Shown one piece after another: positions 26,531 through 35,471 of a stretch of DNA of 64,000 nucleotides. Where the stretch lies: contig CAJKDU010000008.1 in NCBI GenBank assembly GCA_905198745.1, positions 1 to 64,000 of the forward strand. The letters are read 5' to 3'. Both the position numbers and the translations under genes were made by a program. The notes beneath the pieces were generated by a model. It did not search any database, was not told where the DNA came from, and saw nothing but the letters and a program-made list of their open reading frames with translations. How positions within the stretch are numbered: the first letter of the stretch is position 1; each line of letters begins with the position of its first letter. The DNA is from an uncultured Prevotella sp. (GTDB lineage Bacteria > Bacteroidota > Bacteroidia > Bacteroidales > Bacteroidaceae).

Positions 26531-26570
26531 GTGTCCCGACACGCCACTATCGAAGTGGGTGCCGGGACAC
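26531..26570 (+). terminator. Stem-loop after ileS
   Basis: An 8-bp perfect outer stem (26531-26538 with 26563-26570), extended by imperfect inner pairing, lies 14 bases after the ileS stop. There is no T run, so it may be a processing or weak termination signal. Confidence 0.55.
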
Positions 26571-26609
26571 ATATTACTCACTTTTCAAACCAGACAAATC
26601 TTACTTCTT

Positions 26610-26990
26610 ATGAGCGAGAAAACACGTTACAGCGATGAGGAACTCGAGGAGTTCCGCGCTATTATCAATGAAAAGCTCCGCTTAGCTCGTAGAGACTACG
26701 ATGCCATGATGCGCCAACTGATGAATGCCGACGGCAACGACACCGATGACACGTCGCCCACTTACAAAGTGCTCGAAGAGGGCAGTGCTACGCAGAGCAA
26801 GGAAGAACTCATACAGCTGGCCGGTCGTCAGCAGAAATTCATACAGGGGTTGGAAGCAGCCTTGGTAAGAATAGCCAACAAGACCTACGGCATTGACCGC
26901 ATGACGGGCGAACTCATTCCCAAAGAGCGGCTCCGCATCGTGCCCCACGCCACGCTGAGTGTGGCATCCAAGCAGTCAAGAAAGAAATGA
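26610..26990 (+). CDS. TraR/DksA-like zinc-finger regulator
   Basis: The 126-residue protein has the DksA/TraR layout: an acidic N-terminal helix (YSDEELEEFRAIINEKLRLA), a coiled coil with a conserved acidic tip region, and a C-terminal segment (ALVRIANKTYGIDRMTGELI). The zinc-finger cysteines are replaced, since no CxxC pairs are visible. It probably acts on RNA polymerase through the secondary channel, as DksA does; that is inference from the family. The ATG at 26610 gives the family N-terminus. The lspA frame opens across its stop (AAATGA). Confidence 0.85.
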   Translation: MSEKTRYSDEELEEFRAIINEKLRLARRDYDAMMRQLMNADGNDTDDTSPTYKVLEEGSATQSKEELIQLAGRQQKFIQGLEAALVRIANKTYGIDRMTGELIPKERLRIVPHATLSVASKQSRKK

Positions 26991-26995
26991 CATTC

Positions 26996-27679
26996 ATGAA
27001 CGAAAACAAGCAAATATGGTCGAGAAGCACTATGGCAATACTCATTGTAGTTGCCATTCTGCTTGTCGACCAAATCATCAAGATATGGGTCAAGACCCAC
27101 ATGATGCTCGGTGAAGACATCCGCATAACCGATTGGTTCTACATCAACTTCGTGGAGAACAACGGCATGGCTTACGGCATGACCTTCATCAACAAGTTCG
27201 TACTCAGCCTGCTGCGTATTGTTGCAGTGGTCTTCATCGGCATTTATATCCGTCGCATGTCGCGCGCCAAGGCCTCTTGGGGCTATGTGGCTTGTCTCTC
27301 TGCGGTGATGGCTGGTGCTGCCGGCAACATCTTCGACAGCCTCTTCTATGGCCTGTGTTTCTCAGAGAGTACATTCTGGACAGTGTCCGAATATGTTGGC
27401 TTCGGTCATGGCTACGCCTCTATGCTCATGGGCAAGGTGGTAGACATGTTCTATTTCCCCATCATCCGCACCACCTATCCTGCATGGGTGCCCTTCAAGG
27501 GTGGAGCACCGTTTGTGTTCTTCAGCCCCGTGTTCAATTTTGCCGACGCTTGCATTAGTTGCGGTGTCGTGGCACTGTTGCTCTTTTACCGCAACGAACT
27601 TTCACAACTGTCTCTGTCTCTTGATTTTAAGAAACGGAAGACGGAGAGAGATGAAAACGAACAAAAGGATAACAAATGA
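26996..27679 (+). CDS. Lipoprotein signal peptidase LspA
   Basis: The 227-residue inner-membrane aspartic protease removes signal peptides from prolipoproteins. The four membrane helices are visible. Conserved signatures are DQIIKIWVK, FVENNGMAYGM, GAAGNIFDSLFYG and FNFADACISCG, with the two catalytic Asp residues in the last two. The insert between helices 3 and 4 makes it longer than the enterobacterial enzyme, as is usual in Bacteroidetes. The next gene starts at its stop (ATGA) and encodes a lipoprotein. Confidence 0.95.
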   Translation: MNENKQIWSRSTMAILIVVAILLVDQIIKIWVKTHMMLGEDIRITDWFYINFVENNGMAYGMTFINKFVLSLLRIVAVVFIGIYIRRMSRAKASWGYVACLSAVMAGAAGNIFDSLFYGLCFSESTFWTVSEYVGFGHGYASMLMGKVVDMFYFPIIRTTYPAWVPFKGGAPFVFFSPVFNFADACISCGVVALLLFYRNELSQLSLSLDFKKRKTERDENEQKDNK

Positions 27680-28590
27680 GAAAACTATTGGCTTTATCTC
27701 TGGCACTGCTTCTCATGGTGGCCTGCAAGCCCCAGGTGCCCAGTGACTACCTGCAACCAGGCGAGATGGAAGACATTCTCTATGACTACCACCTGGCGCA
27801 GGCCATAGCTCAGCGCAACGAAGGAGGCTCAGAGGCAGAACGGATGGTGGCTTACAGGGAAATGGTGTTTCGAAAGCATGGCGTGACCGAGGCAGAGTTC
27901 GACTCTTCCATGGTCTACTATCAACGCCATACCGAACGTCTCAAGGGCATTTACGACAACCTGGCCAAACGACTCACAGCCGAAGCCCAGTCGCTCGGTG
28001 CTTCTGTAGACGATGTGAACTCATTGGGCGACATCTCGCTCTCGGGCGATACTGCCAACATCTGGAAGGGAGAGCAGGCTATAGTGCTTTCGCCCAATGC
28101 TCCTTTCAATCACTATTCCTTTGAGGTGGAGACCGACACATCCTTCCACAAGGGTGACCGATTCATCCTCAACTTCAAGACACAGTTCATCTATCAAGAC
28201 GGCATGCGTGATGGTGTGGCCTATATAGCCGTGACATTCGACAACGACAGCGTGGGTACCAATGTAACGCACATCTCGTCGGATGGCAAACAAACGCTAC
28301 AGATATTCAACGATAAACGCCTGGGCATCAAATCAATAAATGGCTTCATCTCACTCTCAAAGAATATGGAAAGTCCTTCCCAGACAACACTTCGACTAAT
28401 GTTTGTCAGCCAGTTGAGTCTTATCCGTGTGCACCAACCCGAGTTGCCAGAGCCGGCATCCGAACCGACGGACTCCGCACAGGTCTCCTCGTCCGACAGC
28501 CTCCGCAAGGCGAGGGCAGAAGAGTTACGCCAGGAAGCTTTGCCTCCACGACGCAGCGAACAGTTGACACCCGTCAACCGACATAACTGA
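27676..28590 (+). CDS. DUF4296 family lipoprotein
   Basis: The 304-residue precursor has a lipobox ending LLLMVAC (C17). An N-terminal DUF4296 domain (about 30-110) shows MEDILYDYHLAQAIAQRN and FDSSMVYYQRHTERLKGIYDN. The rest is a less conserved region with a Pro/Glu/Arg-rich tail. It is probably an envelope lipoprotein of unknown function. Its start overlaps the lspA stop, and lspA and DUF4296 genes are commonly neighbours in this group. Confidence 0.85.
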   Translation: MRKLLALSLALLLMVACKPQVPSDYLQPGEMEDILYDYHLAQAIAQRNEGGSEAERMVAYREMVFRKHGVTEAEFDSSMVYYQRHTERLKGIYDNLAKRLTAEAQSLGASVDDVNSLGDISLSGDTANIWKGEQAIVLSPNAPFNHYSFEVETDTSFHKGDRFILNFKTQFIYQDGMRDGVAYIAVTFDNDSVGTNVTHISSDGKQTLQIFNDKRLGIKSINGFISLSKNMESPSQTTLRLMFVSQLSLIRVHQPELPEPASEPTDSAQVSSSDSLRKARAEELRQEALPPRRSEQLTPVNRHN

Positions 28591-28598
28591 CGGCTAAT

Positions 28599-28820
28599 AT
28601 GGAAGAACTGAGAAGGGTAGGAGCACACTATGTGCTTACGGAGAGCGGCACACTCCAGCAGTGTGTGGTGGAGATTATGGACGACCGTGTGGTCAACTAT
28701 TACACCTTCACCGACGAACTTCCGCTCACGGAATGGCTGGGCGGCACCATAGAGTTGCGGCGCGCCGAAGAGGGCACGCTCCAAGCCTGGCAAGATGGAA
28801 AAGTAATCAAACAAATATAA
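28599..28820 (+). CDS. Conserved small protein of unknown function
   Basis: The 73-residue acidic protein (MEELRRVGAHYVLTESGTLQ ...) looks like a small beta-rich domain with alternating hydrophobic residues. It lies 8 bases after the DUF4296 gene and 13 bases before nadC, in the same operon, so it is likely expressed. I do not recognise a family. Confidence 0.65.
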   Translation: MEELRRVGAHYVLTESGTLQQCVVEIMDDRVVNYYTFTDELPLTEWLGGTIELRRAEEGTLQAWQDGKVIKQI

Positions 28821-28833
28821 TCAAGAAAAGAAT

Positions 28834-29688
28834 ATGTTAAGTGTAAAAGAACTCGAAGATCGACTCATCGACCTGTCGTTCGCCGAAGACATTGGCGACG
28901 GCGACCATACCACCCTTTGTTGCATCCCCGAAGACGCCATGGGCAAGTCGCACCTCCTCATCAAGGAAGACGGTGTGCTCGCCGGTGTTGAAGTGGCCAA
29001 GCGTGTGTTCAACCGCTTTGACCCCACCATGCAGGTGGAAGTGCTCATCCAGGACGGTGCCCGCGTGAAGAAGGGCGACATAGCCATGGTGGTGACTGGC
29101 AAAGTGCGCTCCCTGCTCCAGACGGAGCGGCTGATGCTCAACATCATGCAGCGCATGAGTGGTATCGCTACCATGACCGCCGTTTATGTGGACCGACTCA
29201 AGGGCACTCACACCCACGTGCTCGACACCCGCAAGACCACACCGGGCATGCGCATGCTCGAGAAGCAGGCCGTGAAGATTGGCGGAGGCATGAACCACCG
29301 CATCGGACTCTTCGACATGATTCTCCTCAAGGACAACCACGTGGACTTTGCCGGTGGCATTGAGAACGCCATCAACCGCTGCCACGAGTATCTCAAGGAG
29401 AAGGGCCTTGACCTGAAGATTGAGATTGAGGTGCGCAACTTCGACGAGCTTCAGCGTGTGCTCAACTGTGGCGGCGTGAACCGCATCATGCTCGACAACT
29501 TCACTGTGGCCGACACCAAGAAAGCCGTGGCAATGATTGGCGGCAAGTATGAGACCGAATCGAGTGGCGGCATCACCCTCGACACCATACGTGACTATGC
29601 CGAAGCCGGCGTAGACTTTGTTTCCGTGGGTGCGCTCACACACTCCGTGAAAGGACTGGACATGAGTTTTAAAGCCTGCGACAGATGA
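28834..29688 (+). CDS. Nicotinate-nucleotide diphosphorylase (carboxylating)
   Basis: The 284-residue NadC converts quinolinate and PRPP to nicotinate mononucleotide in de novo NAD synthesis. Signatures include EDIGDGDHTT near the N-terminus, LNIMQRMSGIATMT, LDTRKTTPGMR, KIGGGMNHRIGLFDMILLKD, IEVRNFDEL and the closing SSGGITLDTIRDYAEAGVDF and SVGALTHS. The protein is full length. It overlaps the next gene by four bases (ATGA). Confidence 0.97.
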   Translation: MLSVKELEDRLIDLSFAEDIGDGDHTTLCCIPEDAMGKSHLLIKEDGVLAGVEVAKRVFNRFDPTMQVEVLIQDGARVKKGDIAMVVTGKVRSLLQTERLMLNIMQRMSGIATMTAVYVDRLKGTHTHVLDTRKTTPGMRMLEKQAVKIGGGMNHRIGLFDMILLKDNHVDFAGGIENAINRCHEYLKEKGLDLKIEIEVRNFDELQRVLNCGGVNRIMLDNFTVADTKKAVAMIGGKYETESSGGITLDTIRDYAEAGVDFVSVGALTHSVKGLDMSFKACDR

Positions 29689-31328
29689 AGAAGTTGACTC
29701 TACTGGCAGCGCTTGTGCTTGGCTTCGCGTCCTATGCACAGGCGTGCACCAACTTTATTGTCGGCAAAAAAGCCTCTGCCGACGGTTCCGTGATATGCAG
29801 TTACAATGCCGACGACTATGGCATGTTCATCGGTCTTTGCCATTTTCCCGCAGGCACACACGCCAAGGGCGAGATGCGCAAGATTGTGGACTGGGATACC
29901 AAGGAGTATCATGGAGAAATTCCCGAGGCTCCCGTGACCTACAATGTCATTGGCAATATCAATGAATACCAGGTGTCTATCGGCGAAACTACCTATGGTG
30001 GCCGTGAGGAAATGGTAGATACGACGGGCATCATTGACTATGGCTCACTCATTTATATTGCCCTGCAACGCTCCAAGACTGCCCGCGAAGCCATCAAGGT
30101 GATGACCTCGCTCGTGGAGAAATACGGCTATTGCAGTGAAGGCGAGACCTTCACTATCTGCGACCCCAACGAGGCTTGGATTATGGAGATGATGGGCAAG
30201 GGACCCGGCAGCAAGGGTGCCGTGTGGGTAGCAGTACGCATTCCCGACAACGCCATCTGTGCCCACGCCAACCAAAGTCGCATCCGCCAGTTCATGAAGA
30301 TGGACAAGGGCAGTGTGCTCTACTCTAAGGACGTGGTGAAGTTTGCCCGCAGCAAGGGTTGGTACAAGGGTGCCGACAAGGACTTCGACTGGCAGGACAC
30401 CTATGCCAAGGCCGACTTCTCGGGCCGCCGCTTCTGCGAAGCCCGTGTGTGGAGCTTCTTCCGTCATTTCGACAAAGGCTTCGACCGCTATCTGCCCTGG
30501 GCTGAAGGCAAGGACCCCAATGCCGAGCAGATGCCCCTCTGGATAGTGCCCGACCGCAAGGTGAGTGTGCAGGACGTGGAAGTATGCATGCGCGACCACT
30601 ATGAGGGCACGGCTCTCTCGCTCGACAAAGACATGGGACAGGGCGTATGGCAGATGCCTTACCGCCCCACACCGCTTATGTATAAGGTGGACGGCAAGCA
30701 GTATTTCAACGAGCGACCAACGAGCACTCAGCAGACAGGCTTCTCCTATGTGGCACAGCTACGCTCTTGGCTTCCGCGTGAAATCGGCGGTGTGCTCTGG
30801 TTTGGCAACGACGACGGCAACATGGTGGCATACACCCCCATTTATTGCGGCAACACCGTGCAACCCGAGTGCTACAACACGCCAGGTGCCGACGCCGTGA
30901 CTTTCTCCGACAAGAACGCCTACTGGGTGTGCAACTGGGTGAGCAACATGGTCTATCCCCGCTACTCGCTCATGTTCCCTTCCCTCAAGAACGTGCGCGA
31001 CTCTCTGGAGCAACGCTACTTTGCCCGACAGCCTGAAGTGGAGAAAGAGGCCCAGCGTCTGTATGAGGAGAGTCCAGCCAAGGCTGTGAAATATCTCAAT
31101 GACTACAGCAACACCGAGGCACAGCAGATGCTTGCCCGCTGGAAGCAGCTTGCCTACTATCTCATTGTGAAATACAACGACATGGCCGTGAAACCCGAGA
31201 AGAACGGAAAGTTCGAGCGCACCGCTACCGGTATTGGTGCCACGGTGAAGCGTCCCGGATTCCCCGAAGCAGTGGCACGAGAGCTTGTCAAGCAGACCGG
31301 CGATCGCTATGCCGTGCCAGAGGAATAA
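29685..31328 (+). CDS. C69 family dipeptidase, exported
   Basis: The 547-residue protein belongs to the PepD-like C69 family of N-terminal nucleophile dipeptidases. A signal peptide ends at AQA, leaving C21 as the new N-terminus (CTNFIVGKKASADGSVI), which is the expected catalytic nucleophile. Further conserved stretches are EGETFTICDPNEAWIMEM and IRQFMKMDKGSV. It probably degrades dipeptides in the periplasm. Translation is coupled to nadC. Confidence 0.92.
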   Translation: MKKLTLLAALVLGFASYAQACTNFIVGKKASADGSVICSYNADDYGMFIGLCHFPAGTHAKGEMRKIVDWDTKEYHGEIPEAPVTYNVIGNINEYQVSIGETTYGGREEMVDTTGIIDYGSLIYIALQRSKTAREAIKVMTSLVEKYGYCSEGETFTICDPNEAWIMEMMGKGPGSKGAVWVAVRIPDNAICAHANQSRIRQFMKMDKGSVLYSKDVVKFARSKGWYKGADKDFDWQDTYAKADFSGRRFCEARVWSFFRHFDKGFDRYLPWAEGKDPNAEQMPLWIVPDRKVSVQDVEVCMRDHYEGTALSLDKDMGQGVWQMPYRPTPLMYKVDGKQYFNERPTSTQQTGFSYVAQLRSWLPREIGGVLWFGNDDGNMVAYTPIYCGNTVQPECYNTPGADAVTFSDKNAYWVCNWVSNMVYPRYSLMFPSLKNVRDSLEQRYFARQPEVEKEAQRLYEESPAKAVKYLNDYSNTEAQQMLARWKQLAYYLIVKYNDMAVKPEKNGKFERTATGIGATVKRPGFPEAVARELVKQTGDRYAVPEE

Positions 31329-31349
31329 CCCCCAATAATGTGTAAGAAA

Positions 31350-32030
31350 ATGGAAAGAGACTCACTCACTACCTATCTCGACGAAATAGGACAGCAGTCG
31401 CTGCTTTCGCCTGAAGAGGAACGGCAACTTGCCGAGAAAATAGCCGCAGGCGACAAGCGTGCACAGGAAAAGCTCGTCACCGCCAACCTCAAGTATGTGG
31501 TCAGCGTGGCACGCCAGTATCAGGGTCAAGGGCTCAACATTGACGACCTGGTGGCGGAGGGTAATGTGGGCATGATCAAGGCTGCCGCCAAGTTCACCCC
31601 CCAGTCGTCCAAGCGCTTTGTGGCGTTTGCCAATCCCTATATCCGCAAGGCCATGGAGCGCGCCATCGACCAGCAGACCTCGCTCTACAAGATTCCCAAG
31701 GATGCCGACACGCTCCTGGAGCGCAAGATAGGCCGTCCGCTCTCCACCGACGAGCAGTTGGGCTCTAAGTCGGGCGTGACGCTGATAAGTGTGCTTGCCG
31801 ACCCTGACGCCCATCATCCCGACGACACGCTGATAGAGAAGAATGACTTGGAGGCAATAAGCCGTCGGCTCAACGTGCTCGACGAGCGCCAGCGCCAAGT
31901 CATGGCCTACTACTACGGCATTGACGCCGACCATCTCACCATGGCAGAGATTGCCGACCGCATGGGGCTCAAGCGTGAGCGTGTGCGCCAAATACGCGAC
32001 AAGGCCCTGCGCAAGTTGCGCAAGAAGTAG
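31350..32030 (+). CDS. Small sigma-70 factor of the RpoD family
   Basis: The 226-residue protein has sigma region 1.2 (SLTTYLDEIGQQSLLSPEEE), region 2 (ANLKYVVSVARQYQGQGLNI, DDLVAEGNVGMIKAAAKF, FANPYIRKAMERAIDQQ) and region 4 (LDERQRQVMAYYYGIDADHL, EIADRMGLKRERVRQIRDKA). The segment between 2 and 4 is short and acidic, so a normal region 3 seems reduced. It is smaller than the main Bacteroidetes sigma factor and is probably an alternative or paralogous factor. An upstream start at 31338 is possible. A strong terminator follows. Confidence 0.85.
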   Translation: MERDSLTTYLDEIGQQSLLSPEEERQLAEKIAAGDKRAQEKLVTANLKYVVSVARQYQGQGLNIDDLVAEGNVGMIKAAAKFTPQSSKRFVAFANPYIRKAMERAIDQQTSLYKIPKDADTLLERKIGRPLSTDEQLGSKSGVTLISVLADPDAHHPDDTLIEKNDLEAISRRLNVLDERQRQVMAYYYGIDADHLTMAEIADRMGLKRERVRQIRDKALRKLRKK

Positions 32031-32070
32031 GAGAGGGCGATACCCACTTTCTATTTACATAACCCACTAC

Positions 32071-32120
32071 AAGGTTCACCACACTGATGAGAAAGTTCAT
32101 CATGGTGGTGAACCTTTTTT
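32071..32120 (+). terminator. Terminator after the sigma factor gene
   Basis: A 12-bp perfect stem (32071-32082 with 32105-32116) is followed by a run of six T residues. Confidence 0.92.
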
Positions 32121-32242
32121 CGTTCGTCCTCCACTCACTACGTTTGCAACAGTCCTTACGCGTGTGCATTTAACTACCTTATTAATGGTGCGAAATTCTT
32201 CACTTTTCCTAATGCCCGACATGATTCCGCAGCCATGAACCG

Positions 32243-32400
32243 GTCTGAATGGAGTGATAGATGCGTGAAGGAGGATTTAATATCCATCACATCTATCCCA
32301 AACTTGTTATCTGTCAAGTTGAAGTGGAGTGTTCTCAATCAGTCGTCCGGCATGAACAACCAATGTCCGCAGCGGCGGCTATGAGTGTCCAGCATAGAAA
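32243..32400 (+). repeat. Dispersed intergenic repeat, partial copy D
   Basis: It shares GAGTGATAGATGCGTGA with copy C (43311 region), TATCCATCAC near 32280, and CTGTCAAGTTGAAGTGGAGT near 32312, which matches copy A. The last part (ATGAGTGTCCAG) is like the GAGTGCCCAG block of copies A and C. The left end with the CGCGCACG block is absent. It runs directly into a 22-bp periodic array. Confidence 0.65.
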
Positions 32401-32406
32401 ACGCCC

Positions 32407-32516
32407 CATAAGTATGCCAGTAACACTTCGTAAGTCGTAGACTTAGCACACGTAAGTATGCCAGTAGCCCCCCGTAAGTATGCCAGTTAGCTATCGTAAG
32501 TCTACCACTAACAGTC
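32407..32516 (-). repeat. Degenerate 22-bp array, inverted relative to 1-132
   Basis: Five units of exactly 22 bp start at 32407, 32429, 32451, 32473 and 32495. Four begin CGTAAGT and the first begins CATAAGT; the rest of each unit varies. Unit 2 plus the start of unit 3 matches the reverse complement of the unit at 1-132 over 15 consecutive bases (32443-32457). No gene is involved. The open frame read here on the minus strand is a byproduct. Confidence 0.85.
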
Positions 32517-32737
32517 CTTAGGGAGATGGCATCAAGATAGGCAGTGATTTCCATCATTTCGGCTATTACCATATCCTACGATACTCAAAAACACTTAAAG
32601 AATCCTTATTTTACCCATTAAAACATACCACAAATTAGGTAGTCATTTCTCTAATGTCCAGTTAATCACGAATTCAATACCGAATAATGGGTATTAGAGT
32701 GTGTTATTTTAGATTAATTTTTACCTTTTTTTGAGTA

Positions 32738-32768
32738 TTGCCCACCTTTGCTAATCATTATACCTTTG
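32738..32768 (+). promoter_or_regulatory. Promoter of the porin-imelysin cluster
   Basis: TTG (32738-32740), 20 bases, then TACCTTTG (32761-32768), 33 bases before the ATG at 32802. It sets the start of the first porin-like gene. No regulator box is recognised. Confidence 0.8.
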
Positions 32769-32801
32769 CATCCGAAAAATAACAAACAAGATAACATAAA
32801 G

Positions 32802-34169
32802 ATGAGCAACAAACTCCTTCTTATGGCTATGGGTATGCTGGCAGCCTCCACGTCGGTGGTGGCAGAGACCGAAACTTCGGCAGCACCTTCAGAGGCCGTT
32901 GCCTCTAAAGCCAAGAGCACATCAAGCGATGATTTCAAGAAATGGCGCATCGGCAGCTACGGCGAGATGCTTGCCACATTTAAGGACTACGGATTGAACC
33001 GCTACTACGGCGCTGGCAGCGGTAACTCCAAGACCAACCACAACGAGATTTCAATTCCACGTTTCATTCTTCAGGGTGAATACAAGATTACACCCAAGTG
33101 GATACTGGGTGCCGAAATTGAGTTTGAGTCGGGCGGTACAGGTTCCGCAGTAGAGATTGAAGCCCAATCGGGCAGCGAGAACGGCGAATATGAAACAGAG
33201 ATGGAGAAGGGTGGTGAAGTAGCCCTCGAGCAGTTCCATATCACTCGCCTCATCACTCCAGCTTTCAATGTGCGTGTGGGTCACATCATCATTCCTGTAG
33301 GTCTGACCAACTCTCATCACGAGCCCCTTAATTTCTTCACCGCGGCCCGCCCAGAGGGAGCCACTACTCTGTTGGCCTCCACATGGCATGAGACCGGTCT
33401 GGAGTTCTTCGGAACCTTCGGCAAGGGTGCTGCCACCTTCGACTACCAAGCCATGGTAACTGCCGGACTCAACCCTAACGGCTTCGATTGCTACATTTGG
33501 GTGCAGGGCGGACGCCAGGGTATACTTGAAACCGACAACTTCAGCGCACCGGCTTACACCGCCCGCCTTGACTGGAAGGGCGTTCCTGGTCTCCGCGTGG
33601 GAGCCTCGGTGCTCTACAACCCCAATGCCGGCAAGAACTCCGACAAGCTCGTTACCTACGACGACCTGGGCAAAATCAACGTATTCATCTATTCGTTCGA
33701 CGCTCAGTATGTAAATAAATATGTGACGGCACGCGCCAACTTCCTCACCGGCAACATCACCGAGACCGTGGGCATCACCGCCAAGAACCGTCGCTATTCC
33801 AACCTGTCGCCCTACACCCGCATGGGACCGGTAGCCAAGCGCGCCCTCGACTGGAGTGCTGAAGTGGGTGTCAACCTCAAGAGCATCTTCTCTGGCGTTG
33901 AAAACTTCCCTGTCATCTATCCTTTCGCACACTACAACTATTACAACCCTCAAGAGAAGTGCGAAAAGGGACTCATTGCCGACATGCGCAACCAAGTGAG
34001 CCTTTGGAGCTTCGGTGCCAACTGGCGTCCATTGCCCAGCCTCGTTGTCAAGGCTGACTATACCACACGTCAGATTGGCACACACAAGATGTTCGGCAAG
34101 GGCAAATACAACAGCGAGAACGAGTTCCGCCTCGGAGTGGCTTACATGCTCTGGTTCGCCAAGAAATAA
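32802..34169 (+). CDS. Outer-membrane porin-like beta-barrel protein (first copy)
   Basis: The 455-residue precursor has a signal peptide ending VVA before ETET. The mature part has alternating aromatic beta strands and ends in a C-terminal strand (LGVAYMLWFAKK). Stretches such as VGHIIIPVGLTNSHHEPLNF and RPEGATTLLASTWHETGLEF fit OprO/OprP-like porins. It is probably a channel for a small solute; the substrate is unknown. The longer frame from 32748 is rejected because it includes the promoter. It leads the imelysin/di-haem cluster. Confidence 0.8.
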   Translation: MSNKLLLMAMGMLAASTSVVAETETSAAPSEAVASKAKSTSSDDFKKWRIGSYGEMLATFKDYGLNRYYGAGSGNSKTNHNEISIPRFILQGEYKITPKWILGAEIEFESGGTGSAVEIEAQSGSENGEYETEMEKGGEVALEQFHITRLITPAFNVRVGHIIIPVGLTNSHHEPLNFFTAARPEGATTLLASTWHETGLEFFGTFGKGAATFDYQAMVTAGLNPNGFDCYIWVQGGRQGILETDNFSAPAYTARLDWKGVPGLRVGASVLYNPNAGKNSDKLVTYDDLGKINVFIYSFDAQYVNKYVTARANFLTGNITETVGITAKNRRYSNLSPYTRMGPVAKRALDWSAEVGVNLKSIFSGVENFPVIYPFAHYNYYNPQEKCEKGLIADMRNQVSLWSFGANWRPLPSLVVKADYTTRQIGTHKMFGKGKYNSENEFRLGVAYMLWFAKK

Positions 34170-34216
34170 GAGATAAGGTATAAATTAATTCAAATAATCA
34201 AAAAACACAATTCACA

Positions 34217-35353
34217 ATGAAAAAGATTTTCAAGCGTGCCATGCTCTTTGTAGCAGCTTGCACACTCTCTGCCGGCATGGTATCCTGCAGCGACGACAAC
34301 AATGGTGAAGGTGGCGGCGACAGCGCAGCCAACATCGACTACAATTCTACCAACGCCCAGCAGTGGGCCAACTACATGGCCACCGTTTCCAACCTTCTCA
34401 AGAACGATGCACAGACCCTCTACGATCAGTGGAACAACGGCTATGCCGCAACTTTCAAGACACACAATTCGCAGGAATATCCATCTGCCATCAGTTGTGT
34501 AGAGCAGATCTTCGACGGATGCATTGACATCGCTGGCGAGGTGGGCGACACCAAGATGGGCGACCCCTACAACAAGTATGTGGCAGGCAAGACCACTGAG
34601 GCCCTCTATGCAGTGGAATCATGGTATAGCTGGCACTCTATCGAAGACTACTCCAATAACATCCGTTCCATCCGTAATGCCTACTTCGGCACACGTGACG
34701 GAAGCATCAGCGACAAGTCTCTGTCAAAGGTTCTCGCTGCCAAGAATCCGACAATGGATACTAAGGCCAAGAGCCTCATCCAGGGTGCCATCGAGGCCAT
34801 TGAAGGCATTACGCCTCCTTTCCGCAACCACATCAACTCAGCTGAAACAGTTACCGCTATGGATGCTTGCGCAGACCTTGAGGATTTCATCTCAAACGAG
34901 CTCAAGCCTTACTTCCAAGCCAACATCAACGACGCTGCAACACTCGACCCTGTGATTACACAGTATGTTGACCAAGTCGTGATGCCTACCTACAAGGAAC
35001 TTGCCCAGCTCAACTCAACACTCAACGATGCAGTGCTCGCCTTCAAGGCCAATCCCTCAAACGCCAGTTTCGAGGCTTGCTCCCTGGCTTGGCTCAATGC
35101 CCGTGCTCCTTGGGAGCAGAGTGAGGCTTTCCTCTTCGGTCCTGTAGACGAGTTGCAACTCGACCCCAATATGGACAGCTGGCCTCTCGACCAGGATCAG
35201 ATCGTACAGATTCTGAATTCACAGGATTTCAACGACCTCAACTGGAGCAAAGGCGATTCTGACGATAAGATAGAGAGCGCACAGGGTCTCCGTGGTTTCC
35301 ACACCCTTGAGTTCCTTATCTTCAAGGACGGCAAGGCCCGCACCGTGAAATAA
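34217..35353 (+). CDS. Imelysin family lipoprotein
   Basis: The 378-residue precursor has a lipobox ending GMVSC. The C-terminal third carries the imelysin signatures WLNARAPWEQSEAFLFGPVD, MDSWPLDQDQI and RGFHTLEFLIF, in which G360, H362 and E365 form the GxHxxE motif. Imelysin-like proteins are iron-responsive periplasmic or surface proteins related to EfeO and IrpA. The motif sits unusually close to the C-terminus. The neighbour downstream is a DUF1111 di-haem protein, a partner of imelysins in proteobacterial iron-regulated clusters. Confidence 0.88.
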   Translation: MKKIFKRAMLFVAACTLSAGMVSCSDDNNGEGGGDSAANIDYNSTNAQQWANYMATVSNLLKNDAQTLYDQWNNGYAATFKTHNSQEYPSAISCVEQIFDGCIDIAGEVGDTKMGDPYNKYVAGKTTEALYAVESWYSWHSIEDYSNNIRSIRNAYFGTRDGSISDKSLSKVLAAKNPTMDTKAKSLIQGAIEAIEGITPPFRNHINSAETVTAMDACADLEDFISNELKPYFQANINDAATLDPVITQYVDQVVMPTYKELAQLNSTLNDAVLAFKANPSNASFEACSLAWLNARAPWEQSEAFLFGPVDELQLDPNMDSWPLDQDQIVQILNSQDFNDLNWSKGDSDDKIESAQGLRGFHTLEFLIFKDGKARTVK

Positions 35354-35471
35354 TCAGAAAAGACCATACATTCCCATACGCAAAATCGGAGACAGGTGCC
35401 CTTGAATGGAGGGAATCCTGTCTTCGCTATTGTGCTGAAAAGCAAACCATAGTAACAAAGACAAAAACAAT

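Noticed and set aside
32339..32572. 77-codon open frame on the minus strand
   Set aside because: It is the translation of the 22-bp array, whose period is not a multiple of three; no gene evidence.
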